Below, one piece after another: positions 39,626-48,800 of a stretch of 64,000 nt of DNA (the first letter of the stretch is position 1; each line of letters begins with the position of its first letter). Source of the stretch: Candidatus Paracaedibacter acanthamoebae (GTDB lineage Bacteria; Pseudomonadota; Alphaproteobacteria; Paracaedibacterales; Paracaedibacteraceae); NCBI RefSeq assembly GCF_000742835.1, contig NZ_CP008941.1:186001-250000 (forward strand), written 5' to 3'. The notes below the pieces were generated by a model, which saw only the letters and a program-made list of their open reading frames with translations, had not been told where the DNA came from and did not search any database. The translations under genes were made by a program, and so were the position numbers.

Positions 39626-39961
39626 TTTTAATGGATATAATGACAAGGAAGAATTTTGGGGAAAACTTCTAAGTATTTGATAATAAACAACCCCACCGTA
39701 AGCAGCGGGGTATTCAGAACAGCCTGAGCAAGAAGTGCCGTTCACATTCATTGAACTTAAGTTGCCTCATCCTAATGCTGAGGGTTGGCCACTAACTGTG
39801 TAAAATGTATACACATCCCTTCTTACTTTTTTGATTTTATTGTATTTAATTTGAGCTTAAAATCTGAGTTTAACCACTTATTTTGGGTACTTTATTAAAA
39901 ATTAAAAGCATATAAATTAATACATTAATTAATATGTGTATACATTTTACACAGTTAGTGG

Positions 39962-40795
39962 GGTACTGTCGCATTTGTTGAAAATTGAGAGATTAAGGTG
40001 TAAAGGCTTAGAAAACAGTCTGTTTAGATGCTCACCATATGTCCCCGTCTTCTTCCCCATTTTAAAGGATTTTGTTCTTCTCCCTCAGTTATCATGCTTT
40101 TTGTGTATATGAAATGTCGATTTTCTCTAAGCTACAGAGACTTGGAAGAAATGATGATGATCAGAGGGGCCATTATCGACCATTCGACGTTACAGAGATG
40201 GGTGCGTCGGTTTGTGTATCTAATTGATAAGCGTGTTCGTCAGCGCAAAAAACCAGTTAGGGGGAGCTGGCGCATGGACGAGACTTATATCAAGTTGAAC
40301 GGGAAATGGGTTTACCTTTATCGGTCCGTCGATAGTCAAGGAAATACTATTGACTTTCTACTGCGAGCCAAAAGAGATGCTGATGCTGCAAAGGCCTTTT
40401 TCAGAAAGGCTTTCAAGCAGAATGGAAAGCCTGACAAAGTGACAGTTGACAAGAGTTGTAGCAACAAAGCAGCCCTTGATTATTTTAATAAGAATGTCTC
40501 AAAAGGCGATGAAATTGAGATACGACAAATCAAATATCTCAACAATATTGTTGAGCAGGATCATCGATTTATCAAGAAACGAACAAGGCCAACTCTTGGG
40601 TTTAAAAACTTCTATTCAGCCAAACAGACTATTTCAGGAATCGAAAATATTCGTATGATACAAAAAGGGCAAATAATTGGACAAACAGCTTCTCAATCTG
40701 CATTTCTTAATTTTGCCAACCTAATGGCTTAGGGTGTCCAAAATCAGGCCGTCTTACTCACAATTATACTCTCCTCAAACAGATGCGACAGTACC
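39962..40795 (+). mobile_element. IS6-family element, copy 3 (834 bp) with 8-bp target duplication
   Basis: Ends GGTACTGTCGCAT (39962) and ATGCGACAGTACC (to 40795). The octamer GTTAGTGG occurs on both sides (39954-39961 and 40796-40803), the classic IS6 target duplication. This is therefore an intact, recent insertion that has not recombined since. It lies inside the right arm of the inverted-repeat element. Confidence 0.96.
40028..40732 (+). CDS. IS6-family transposase, third identical copy
   Basis: 234 residues, identical to the other two copies, here on the plus strand. Active-site residues are present as in copy 1. With its target duplication intact this is the best candidate for the currently mobile copy. 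Confidence 0.94.
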   Translation: MLTICPRLLPHFKGFCSSPSVIMLFVYMKCRFSLSYRDLEEMMMIRGAIIDHSTLQRWVRRFVYLIDKRVRQRKKPVRGSWRMDETYIKLNGKWVYLYRSVDSQGNTIDFLLRAKRDADAAKAFFRKAFKQNGKPDKVTVDKSCSNKAALDYFNKNVSKGDEIEIRQIKYLNNIVEQDHRFIKKRTRPTLGFKNFYSAKQTISGIENIRMIQKGQIIGQTASQSAFLNFANLMA

Positions 40796-40812
40796 GTTAG
40801 TGGCCAACCCTC

Positions 40813-41045
40813 TGTTTCGCAATGAGTTAGAATCTGGTCTCTGCTTATCGTCAGATTGTTCCAAAGGTGGGTGTCCCCCTTATGATAGCGTCCTAATGTT
40901 TAAGATCTTGATTTTGCAAAGTCTGTACAACTTATCTGATGATCAGATTGAATTTCAGATTAAAGACCACTTGAGTTTCATGAGATTTTTGGAGCTTCAG
41001 CTTTGGGATAAAATTCCTGACTCCTTTTTTCTATTTACGCAATAA
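40813..41045 (+). pseudogene. IS5-like transposase N-terminal fragment (second subgroup)
   Basis: Encodes NPLFRNELESGLCLSSDCSK, GGCPPYDSVLMFKILILQSL and YNLSDDQIEFQIKDHLSFMR. This is the N-terminal domain of an IS5-type transposase different from the one at 7.5 kb. The start is cut by the inverted-repeat element and the end by a foreign IS5 terminal sequence (CTATTTACGCAATAACG near 41030). No catalytic core. Confidence 0.75.
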
Positions 41046-41208
41046 CGTCAGGTAAAATATAAGTAGCCATTAGATACTCCTCTTGGAAATTAGATGATGA
41101 TTTTTAATAACCCTAGCCTTACAGCTTTAATATATACATTGCAATTGCTGAAAATTTATGTAAGCTTTTAGTGCATTTAATAGAAAACAATAAAGAAAGA
41201 ACTTCTAG

Positions 41209-42588
41209 ATGCCTATGGATAGCCATTTGATGCTCGGAAACCAGGATTTTAAAGATGATTATGGCTTAAGGTATGCCTACCTTGCGGGTGCAATGTACAA
41301 AGGAATTGCGTCGCCTGCACTAGTGATTAAGCTTGGTAAAGCTGGACTCATGGGTTTTTTTGGAACAGGCGGTTTACGCTTAGAAAAAATTGAAACCGCT
41401 ATCCAAGATATTCAACAACACTTAAAGCATAATGAATCTTATGGGATGAATCTTCTCTGTAATTTAGTCAAACCTGTGCTAGAAGATCAAACGGTTGACT
41501 TGTTTTTTAAATATGGCATCAAGAGTATTGAAGCTGCTGCTTATGTGCAGATGACGCCTAGCCTTGTACGGTACCGCCTAAAAAATCTCCACCTGAATTG
41601 TGAAGGGAAAATTGAAGTCTCGCATCGTATCCTCGCAAAAGTCTCTCGGCCAGAAGTAGCGGAAGCTTTTATGAGTCCGGCTCCCCCTAATATAGTTCGT
41701 AAGCTTGTTGAAAGTGGCCAACTCACCCAGGAGGAGGCTCGATTAAGTGAAAAGATCCCTATGGCTCATGATATCTGTGTAGAAGCTGATTCAGGAGGAC
41801 ATACAGATCAAGGAGTGGCTTATGCCTTAATGCCAGCAATGTTAAGATTGCGGGATGAAATAATAAAGCGCTACGCTTACGAAAAAGCAATTCGTATTGG
41901 GGCTGCAGGAGGAATTGGCACGCCAGAAGCAGCAGCAGCAGCTTTTATGTTAGGAGCTGATTTTATTATGACGGGATCCATTAACCAATGTACGGTAGAG
42001 GCTGGCACCAGTGATAATGTCAAAGACCTATTACAAAATATAAACGTGCAAGATACGACTTATGCTCCTGCGGGAGATATGTTTGAATTTGGAGCAAAGG
42101 TTCAGGTCGTTCGTAAGGGGCTTTTATTTCCAGCTCGAGCAAATAAACTCTATGATTTATATCGTCAATATAATGCGCTCGAAGAAATCGATGAAAAAAT
42201 TGGCCAACAAATTCAAGAGAAATATTTTAAGTGCAGCTTTGAAGAGGTCTGGGAGGAAACACGCGCTTATTATGCAAAAGAAAAACCAGAAGAAATTGAA
42301 AAGGCCAAAGAAAACGCCAAGCATAAAATGGCACTTATTTTTCGCTGGTATTTTATTTATACCACCCGCTTAGCCCTTCAAGGGAACGAGGCGCAACGCG
42401 CCAATTATCAAATTCAATGTGGGCCTGCCTTAGGGGCTTTTAATCAATGGGTAAAAGGAACATCCTTGGAGAATTGGAGGAATAGGCACGTTGATGAAAT
42501 TGCAGAAAAACTGATGAAGGACGCAGCCTTATTGGTTACTAACCGGATGGAACAGTGGTCTCTGCGGACTATCCCAAGGAATCGATAG
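41209..42588 (+). CDS. PfaD-type trans-acting enoyl reductase
   Basis: 459 residues, full length for the PfaD / trans-AT PKS enoyl-reductase family. The start fits the family (LGNQDFKDDYGLRYAYLAGAMYKGIAS), with GFFGTGGLRLEKIETAI near 48. The FMN-binding TIM-barrel loops read AHDICVEADSGGHTDQGVA at about 184-202 and GAAGGIGTPEAAAAAFMLGA near 230. These FMN enzymes reduce the alpha,beta double bond of carrier-bound enoyl intermediates in trans. Neither PKS protein here contains an ER domain, so this gene supplies full reduction where needed. It is isolated on the plus strand between IS relics. Reversing the proposed inversion would place it directly upstream of the FkbH and PKS genes on one strand. 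Confidence 0.9.
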   Translation: MPMDSHLMLGNQDFKDDYGLRYAYLAGAMYKGIASPALVIKLGKAGLMGFFGTGGLRLEKIETAIQDIQQHLKHNESYGMNLLCNLVKPVLEDQTVDLFFKYGIKSIEAAAYVQMTPSLVRYRLKNLHLNCEGKIEVSHRILAKVSRPEVAEAFMSPAPPNIVRKLVESGQLTQEEARLSEKIPMAHDICVEADSGGHTDQGVAYALMPAMLRLRDEIIKRYAYEKAIRIGAAGGIGTPEAAAAAFMLGADFIMTGSINQCTVEAGTSDNVKDLLQNINVQDTTYAPAGDMFEFGAKVQVVRKGLLFPARANKLYDLYRQYNALEEIDEKIGQQIQEKYFKCSFEEVWEETRAYYAKEKPEEIEKAKENAKHKMALIFRWYFIYTTRLALQGNEAQRANYQIQCGPALGAFNQWVKGTSLENWRNRHVDEIAEKLMKDAALLVTNRMEQWSLRTIPRNR

Positions 42589-42596
42589 GAGTTAAC

Positions 42597-42814
42597 CGCA
42601 AAAGTTGGTGATAGAGCTTGTAAAGGAGGCGGCGTATCATAGGGATGATTGTACGGCCCTAAATTTCAAAAAGAATGGATAAAGATAACGTCATTAGCCT
42701 CAAACAACCAGGACAATTTGAAGACCATCTGACACAGCTATTACGACATGGAGCTCAAGCTCTGATTGCTCAAGCCGTCGAAGCTGAGTTTGCCTCCTTT
42801 TTAGCGGTGCAAGC
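42597..42814 (+). pseudogene. IS256-family element, left end and transposase N-terminus
   Basis: CGCAAAAGTTGGTGA at 42597-42611 is an IS256-type terminal repeat; the same 15 bases occur at 59343. ATG 42675 starts MDKDNVISLKQPGQFEDHLT then QLLRHGAQALIAQAVEAEFA, the conserved N-terminus of mutator-type (IS256) transposases. The frame is cut at 42814 by the IS6 element. The C-terminal end of an IS256 transposase is found at 59.4-59.7 kb on the other strand beside the other IS6 copy. Confidence 0.8.
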
Positions 42815-43650
42815 GGCACCGTCAACTTAACAAAGGATCAAAATAGGAATAAAGTAAGGAAAAAATAAACCTGGTATGATTCTGTCATGTCTTTAACCAA
42901 AGCTCCCAAACGTCACCGCTTCCCAGTCTCAATAATCAGTCAAGCTGTATGGCTTTATTACCGCTTTAACCTTAGTTATAGAGATGTCCAGGAACAACTA
43001 GCCTTTCGAGGAATTATCCTGAGTCATGAGACAGTCAGGAAATGGTGCACTAAATTCGCTCTTCATTTTATAGATGTCATCAAGAAGCATGAGAGGAAAC
43101 CAAGTGATAAATGGCACCTGGATGAAATGGCTCTTAAGATTAATGGAGAGGTGTTTGTCTTATGGAGAGCCGTCGATAGCGACGGAATCGAGCTCGATAT
43201 CTTTCTCCAAAAACATCGCAATAAGAAATCTGCTATCAGATTCCTAAGCCGATTATTGGGGACGTACCCAGCCCCAAGAGTTATTGTTACCGACAAATTG
43301 AAAAGCTATGTAAAGCCGATCCAATTCATGTGCCGTAAAGCAGATCACAGGACTCACAAGCGGCTCAACAATCGTATTGAAAACGCCCATCAACCGACTC
43401 GCCGCAAAGAAAAATGCTTGATAAAATTTAAGTCTGCTCCTGGCGTTCAGAGATTATTGTCCCTGATGGGGAAGGTCCGCAATATCTTTTCAGTAGAAGT
43501 TAGTCGGTACAAGAATAAAGCTCCTGATCAACGGTTTGCTTTTGCCGCCGCCAAGACCATTTGGCTGGAGGCGGCTCTAGAGCTTCTTTCTGTCTAAAAT
43601 TGACAGTTCATAACCACAATATAACCTTTTTTAGTTAAGTTGACGGTGCC
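42815..43650 (+). mobile_element. IS6-family element, 836-bp type, copy A
   Basis: Terminal repeats GGCACCGTCAACTTAAC (42815) and GTTAAGTTGACGGTGCC (to 43650). The transposase is identical to that of the copy at 59695-60530, which lies in the opposite orientation. The flanking octamers GTGCAAGC and CTGATCTG do not match, as expected if the two copies have recombined. Confidence 0.93.
42887..43597 (+). CDS. IS6-family transposase (836-bp type)
   Basis: 236 residues, uninterrupted. The catalytic triad lies in KWHLDEMALKINGEVFVLWR (Asp), VIVTDKLKSY (Asp) and RLNNRIENAHQPTRRKE (Glu). It differs clearly from the 834-bp IS6 type in this window, so two IS6 lineages are present. A related dead fragment is at 7120-7412. 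The twin copy at 59748-60458 encodes the same protein. Confidence 0.93.
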   Translation: MSLTKAPKRHRFPVSIISQAVWLYYRFNLSYRDVQEQLAFRGIILSHETVRKWCTKFALHFIDVIKKHERKPSDKWHLDEMALKINGEVFVLWRAVDSDGIELDIFLQKHRNKKSAIRFLSRLLGTYPAPRVIVTDKLKSYVKPIQFMCRKADHRTHKRLNNRIENAHQPTRRKEKCLIKFKSAPGVQRLLSLMGKVRNIFSVEVSRYKNKAPDQRFAFAAAKTIWLEAALELLSV

Positions 43651-43664
43651 CTGATCTGAAGAAA

Positions 43665-44927
43665 ATGCAAGCTGTAAAGAGTCTTAGACGCAAAGGCTAC
43701 AAAGCTCAACCGCTAAGACGCATTTACATCTCGAAGAAATCAGGAAAAGGTCAAAGACCGCTCTCCATTCCAACCTTGAAATGTCGAGCGATGCAGGCCG
43801 TACACCTCCTCGCCATAGAACCCATTGTCGAAAAACGAGCCGATCCGAATTCCTACGGTTTCCGTATAAAGCGGTCGACTCATGATGCGATTGAACAATG
43901 CCTTAACGCACTGGGAAGAGCAAAATCAGCGACATTTGTGTTCGAAGGCGATATTCGGGATTGCTTTGGTCAAATCAATCATGATTGGCTTCTTGCAAAC
44001 ATTCCTATGGACAAACAGCTCCTCAGGAAATTTCTCAAAGCAGGCTTCATGGAAAATGGTCACCTCAACCCAACAACGAAAGGAACTCCACAAGGATCGG
44101 TGATTTCTCCCGCACTCACGGTTCTAACTCTAGCTGGTTTGGAAAACAAACTCAGACCAACAAGCGATTATCAAAGAAAAGCCAAGAAAATTAATATCGT
44201 TTCCTTCGCTGATGACTTTATAGTCACAGCGGCTTCAGCAGAGCTTCTCCAAAACGAAGTGATGCCAAAGCTGGCAGAATTCCTGAAAACTGTTGGACTT
44301 GAGTTATCGGCAGAGAAGACAAAGATAACACCGATAGAAGATGGCTTCGATTTTCTTGGATTTCACATTCGTAAATACAAGAACGGTCGAGTCTTCACAA
44401 AACCCTCAAAGGAAAACATTAAAAGGTTTTTAAAAGAAATCAAAGAGTTGATCCGAAAAGGGGCAGCACTGCCAACAGATAGGCTAATCCATGCGTTAAA
44501 TGAAAAGATAACGGGATGGACAATCTACTACCGCAGTGTCGTGTCATCGAAAGTCTTCACTCAAATCGACCACGAACTCTTCCAAGCCCTTAAGCGGTGG
44601 GCACTCAAAAGGCACGCACGCAAAGGCATAAAGTGGATTATAAAACACTACTGGAAGAGCCATAAAGGTGATAATTGGCGTTTCTATTGCTTGATAAAAG
44701 ATAAAGAAGGGAAGAAGCAAACCCTCTTTCTGAAACGCGCAATAGACACCAAGATTCGCCGTCACATTAAAATTGTCGCTAAAGCTAATCCTTTTGACCC
44801 CTTTTACAAGGATTACTTTGCAAAGAGAGAATTGGAAAAGCAACGCCGCCGTAAACTCAGTTACAATACTGAGCTGACCGGGCTGAAAACCATTCAGCCT
44901 TATGAGGGCTTGAGCCGTGTGCCATGA
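43665..44927 (+). pseudogene. Group II intron reverse transcriptase/maturase, 5'-truncated
   Basis: 420 residues. The RT palm shows RRIYISKKSGKGQRPLSIPT (RT1-2), NSYGFRIKRSTHDAI, GDIRDCFGQINHDWL, TPQGSVISPAL and the catalytic NIVSFADDFIVTA (F-A-D-D). Then come EDGFDFLGFHIRKYKNGRVF and a maturase X domain around GWTIYYRSVVSSKVF. The first about 80-100 residues expected for the family are missing because the IS6 copy ends at 43650, so the ATG at 43665 is internal. The RT active site is intact but the intron 5' half is gone, so it cannot splice or retrohome by itself. The stop codon lies inside domain V. Confidence 0.88.
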
Positions 44928-44986
44928 AAGTGGCCCGCACGGTTCTTAGAGGCGGGACTAGCAGTAATGCTAGTCCTGTACTCGAC
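44912..44986 (+). ncRNA. Group II intron domains V and VI, 3' splice end
   Basis: Domain V: GAGCCGTGTGCCATGAAAG followed by the complementary CCCGCACGGTTC, 44912-44945. Domain VI is the hairpin GGACTAGC-AGTAAT-GCTAGTCC, followed by TGTACTCGAC, giving a 3' end in AC at 44986 (bacterial introns end in AY). The downstream exon is a Tn3 transposase frame, so the intron had inserted into a transposon. The last 32 bases recur at 14410-14441. Confidence 0.85.
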
Positions 44987-44988
44987 AT

Positions 44989-45261
44989 TTAGGGAGAGAA
45001 GGCCGTATCTATGCACGTCAGCCAGAAGAACAAGAAACTCACTTTGGCTGCCTTAATTTGCTTATCAATATTGTCACTGTTTGGAATACTGTTTATATGG
45101 CCGAAATAATTGATCAAATTAAGCGCGAAGGAGGTATAATCAATGATGATGACTTGAAACATTTGTCTCCAGCTAGGCGAGGCCATATCAACCCTTATGG
45201 AAAATACCAATTCGATTTAAGCAACTCCTTGAAAGGAAGATTGAGGCCTTTACGAGACTAA
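44989..45261 (+). pseudogene. Tn3-family transposase C-terminal fragment
   Basis: The frame from 44989 encodes GREGRIYARQPEEQETHFGC, LNLLINIVTVWNTVYMAEII and ARRGHINPYGKYQFDL, the conserved C-terminal end of Tn3 TnpA (N-x-V-x-x-W-N-T-x-Y motif, then the H-I-N-P-Y-G-x-Y-x-F end). Everything upstream is replaced by the group II intron end. It is the only transposase piece of the transposon family whose resolvase scraps are scattered through the window. Confidence 0.8.
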
Positions 45262-45715
45262 TCTCAAAAAGATCGTTGGATTTTACACCATATCTAATGG
45301 AACCCCAAATTTTGACACAAATGAGCCCACTACCCCAATTTCCCTTTAAACTACCAACTTCTCAAGAATTTGCAACGGAACCGATTACTTCGCCTATTTT
45401 GCTGGGCTGGCAGTGTTTTGACTTGGTTGTATAGCTCTTTGTTGTCCTCGCTGAAAGTTTGGCTCACCTTATGTAACGCTTGCTGCGGCGAGTGATGGTC
45501 TTACATTTCTTTGATGAGGATCGCTGTTGTTTCCTTTGTAGGAGTGCCCGGATAAGCTTGCTCAAGCTTATGCGCTGTATCCGTAATTTCTTTGAGATGG
45601 GGCTCAAGCTTGGCGATTTTAACCTCAATGACTTTTTCAATGTGATCCTTTAAGAGAGGGCACAGATTGCTAACTTGAACCAGGTCGCACGCTTATGTTA
45701 AAAGGAGGCTAACTG
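45262..45715. other. Gene-poor relic region
   Basis: No intact gene. On the minus strand between about 45690 and 45430, an open-ish frame encodes KIAKLEPHLKEITDTAHKLE then QAYPGTPTKE with internal stops. It looks like a helical part of a decayed transposase or accessory protein that I cannot name. Otherwise nothing recognisable. Confidence 0.4.
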
Positions 45716-45787
45716 AAACCGCCGTATGCGACAGCACTTGTACTGGTGGTGTGAGAGGACGGAGTCGTGAGGCTCCTCCTACTCGAT
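45716..45787 (+). ncRNA. Degenerate group II intron 3' end
   Basis: AAACCGCCGTATGC pairs with the downstream TGTACTGGTGG around a short loop as a worn domain V. GAGAGGACGGAGTCGTGAGG then begins domain VI, ending CCTCCTACTCGAT at 45787. This matches the general 3'-end pattern of bacterial group II introns (CTACTCGAY). No intron protein of this type remains beside it. Confidence 0.6.
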
Positions 45788-45800
45788 TTCTCCTAACGAG

Positions 45801-48800
45801 CTAAAAATATTTTGTTGGAAGTTCTTTTAAATTAAACTTATTTTCTAATATTTCAATTTGATTCTCTATAAAATAATTTGTTAAGCTTTCAATAGTTTCA
45901 TATTCAAAAAGCAATGTCGTGGGCAAATCTTTAAAGTTTTTCTCTAACTGTCTATTGAGGCTAATTAGTATTATTGAATCAACTCCATAGCTTGCAAAAC
46001 TTTTTTTAGTATCTAACTTCTCTTCTGGAAATTTAATAGATTCAGATAATAGTTTTTTTAAATACTCCTCAGTTTTTTTTCTTAGCTGATTTTTAACTGT
46101 GGATGAGAAAGAGTCTTTTAAATTATTGTGCGTTAATTTTGGTTTTTCGTAAAATATATTTTTTATTTTATCTTTATATCCATGGAGAACAATATATTGA
46201 TGGCATCTTTGCTGATTTAGTGCAGAAATAAATGCTCTGATACCATCTTGAGTTTTAATTGGCAACATCCCTGAAGACTGCTCTACCCATTGTTTAGACT
46301 CTTCATCAATTTGCATGCCTCCTTCCTCCCATAACGGCCAATTAATAACAATTGTTTTTCCATAACGTTTACTCTCTTGAAATAATTGATTTCTATAGGA
46401 AGCAAACCCATCCATAAAACCATTCGCAAAAGCATAATCACATTGACCGCTGTTTCCAATTACGGAACTTACAGAAGAAAATAAAACAAAAAAGTCTAGA
46501 TCATAAAACTGCGTTAATTCGTCTAAATAAAATGTCCCTTGCAATTTAGGATCTAGAACTTTCTCAGCATCTTCCTTCTTCTTCTTTAAAATTGAAGAAT
46601 CTCGTATGACTCCAGCGCTATGAATAATACCATTCAATTTTCCAAATCGATTATTTATTTCACCCAGTACATACTCGACTTCGTCTCGTTTTGTAATATC
46701 AGATTGTAAGTAAACAACATTACCCCCTAATTTTTTTAATTCTTCGATATCCCTAATCTGACTTTGATCTAACTTAGAGCGTCCCGTCAAAATTATCTTT
46801 CCATGATAATTATCCGATAAATATTTTGCAAAAATTAAACCTAATCCTCCCGCTCCCCCTGTGATTAGATAAATTCCCCCCTGTTTAATAAAAGATGAGC
46901 CTATTTGTCCTTCAGTGAAAATTTTTTCCTGATAGTCTTTAACTAAACGCAAACCTAAATCGCTATAGCGGACTTCTCGCTCATTTCCATCTAGTTCTTG
47001 TAGGACTAATTGAACCTTATTTAAATCTAAAGCACTTCCAATTTCTATAATCCGACATTTCACTCTTGTTTGCTCCAATTCCAATGTTTTTATGAACCCC
47101 GAAATTGAACGAGTAAATAAAGCGATTTCATTCTTATCATTTTCAATTAAAAATAGAAGATGTACCCTTTTTTTTGACTTTTGTTGAATCAATGACCGGC
47201 TCAAGTGAAATAAGCTATAAAAACATTCATATAATTGCTGTAATAAAGGAACAATTTGTTTTATTTTAATTTTATAAATAATATAAGTGGGATAGCGATT
47301 TGCCTTATCAAGATCATTCAATAGACTTAAGTAGTCCTCCTCTTCGTCAACATTAATTTGATATTCATCTCCTTTTGACTCATATTTTTGTCCATTGATT
47401 ACCCTTGAAACGGTGTGGTTCGGTAATTCCTGGCGCAATAATTGGCTAAAGCTACCCTCATCATCCCAAACTAAAAATATTTCCTGATTCAAAGTGGGTG
47501 GCTGTTTCTTAATCGCTTTAGACTCCCATACAGGCTCATAATAGTAAATTCCTTTTCTACTTACTTCATCTACTTGAAAAGGACGCACTATGAAATCTTT
47601 AATGTCTACCTGAACTCTCCCATGCTCATCCATGATTTTAATTTGGAACCTAGGTAAAACCCCTGAATTAACTGTCACATATGCGTAACACCTATTCGAT
47701 AACTTACCGATAATCTTTAATTCACCTAAAGTAAATGGCAACGATAAACTATTGCCACTCAATCCTAAACTATAAGTAGCTTGTATTGCCCCATCTATGA
47801 GACTAGGATGCAGAAGAAACTGATGTGTATCCTCTAATAAATGATCTGGTAAACACAGCTCAGCTAATGCTTCCTTATCATTATGCCAAATATGCTTGAT
47901 TGTTCGCAGGCTAGGTCCATGAAGAACACCGGTTAAATGGGAGAACATTTCTTCTCTATTTTTATAGAAGTTACACCGTCCTTTAATCTCAGAAACATCA
48001 AATAAAGTTTCTTCTTGTGGTTCCTCATGCAAACCATAAACAATCTTACCTTGAGCATGTATACGCGGCTTTATGGGTGGTATCGACCCCGTTGTATTAG
48101 TGCTTACCTCAAAATCTATTTCAGTCTGGTTTAAAGAGAGGAGGTTAATTTTTGTAAGCTTAGGCTCTGGTATTTCTGTGTGCTGTATTTCAATAGGTTG
48201 AATCCACGTTACATTACGTAAACCCATTACTAAATTAGAAGAAGACAACTCCCCGGCTGCGCGTGCCATTTCAAGGTAGGCAGCTCCAGGTAGCACCATC
48301 CGCCCATTTATCCGATGATCTTGTAGGTAGAACTCCTGACCTGTAAACAATTTTTCAAAACTTTGTAATGCCAAAGTAGAAACATTGTTATCAATTAATG
48401 GGTGAAGTCTATTGATTGTTTGTGCGGTCGGATGAATGATGTCAGAGATCCAATGACGATGTTTTAGAAATGGGTACGCAGGCAAGCTAATTTTTTGTTG
48501 TGTTTCCCCTTGGTGTAGCAAACTCCAGTCAAAATCATAACCTTCGATGTAGAGATTGGCTAGAGTTTCTAATAACTCTTTATATCTAACGATATTTTTA
48601 ATATCGAGCAGCCTTAATTCTTCTAAAATTTTTTCTAATGCTTGTGCGTAAATAACTGAATCTTTGTTGGCCTTATTAAGTGTGCTCTGAAAAAAATCAT
48701 CTTTTTGACCATTCTGCAACATGGTTAAATTTTGTTTTAACTCACCTACTGAACAAACTACTAAAGCTAAACGATGATTAAAGTGTCTTCTTCCTGTGTT

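Larger units (their letters stand above)
39780..40812. repeat. MITE-like inverted-repeat element, split by an IS6 insertion
   Basis: 39780-39816 and the combined right arm 39934-39961 plus 40804-40812 are perfect inverted repeats of 37 bp (outer end GAGGGTTGGCCACTAAC). They enclose about 117 bp of AT-rich non-coding DNA. Without the IS6 copy and its target duplication the element is about 190 bp. It has no coding capacity, so it resembles a MITE mobilised in trans. Bases 39626-39779, upstream, hold no recognisable gene, only a weak GC hairpin near 39690-39705. Confidence 0.75.

Noticed and set aside
39683-39712. Rho-independent terminator after the C-A-PCP-TE gene
   Set aside because: The CCCC/GGGG hairpin has mismatches in the stem and no T-run follows. 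It may be an element end, so it was not listed as a terminator.
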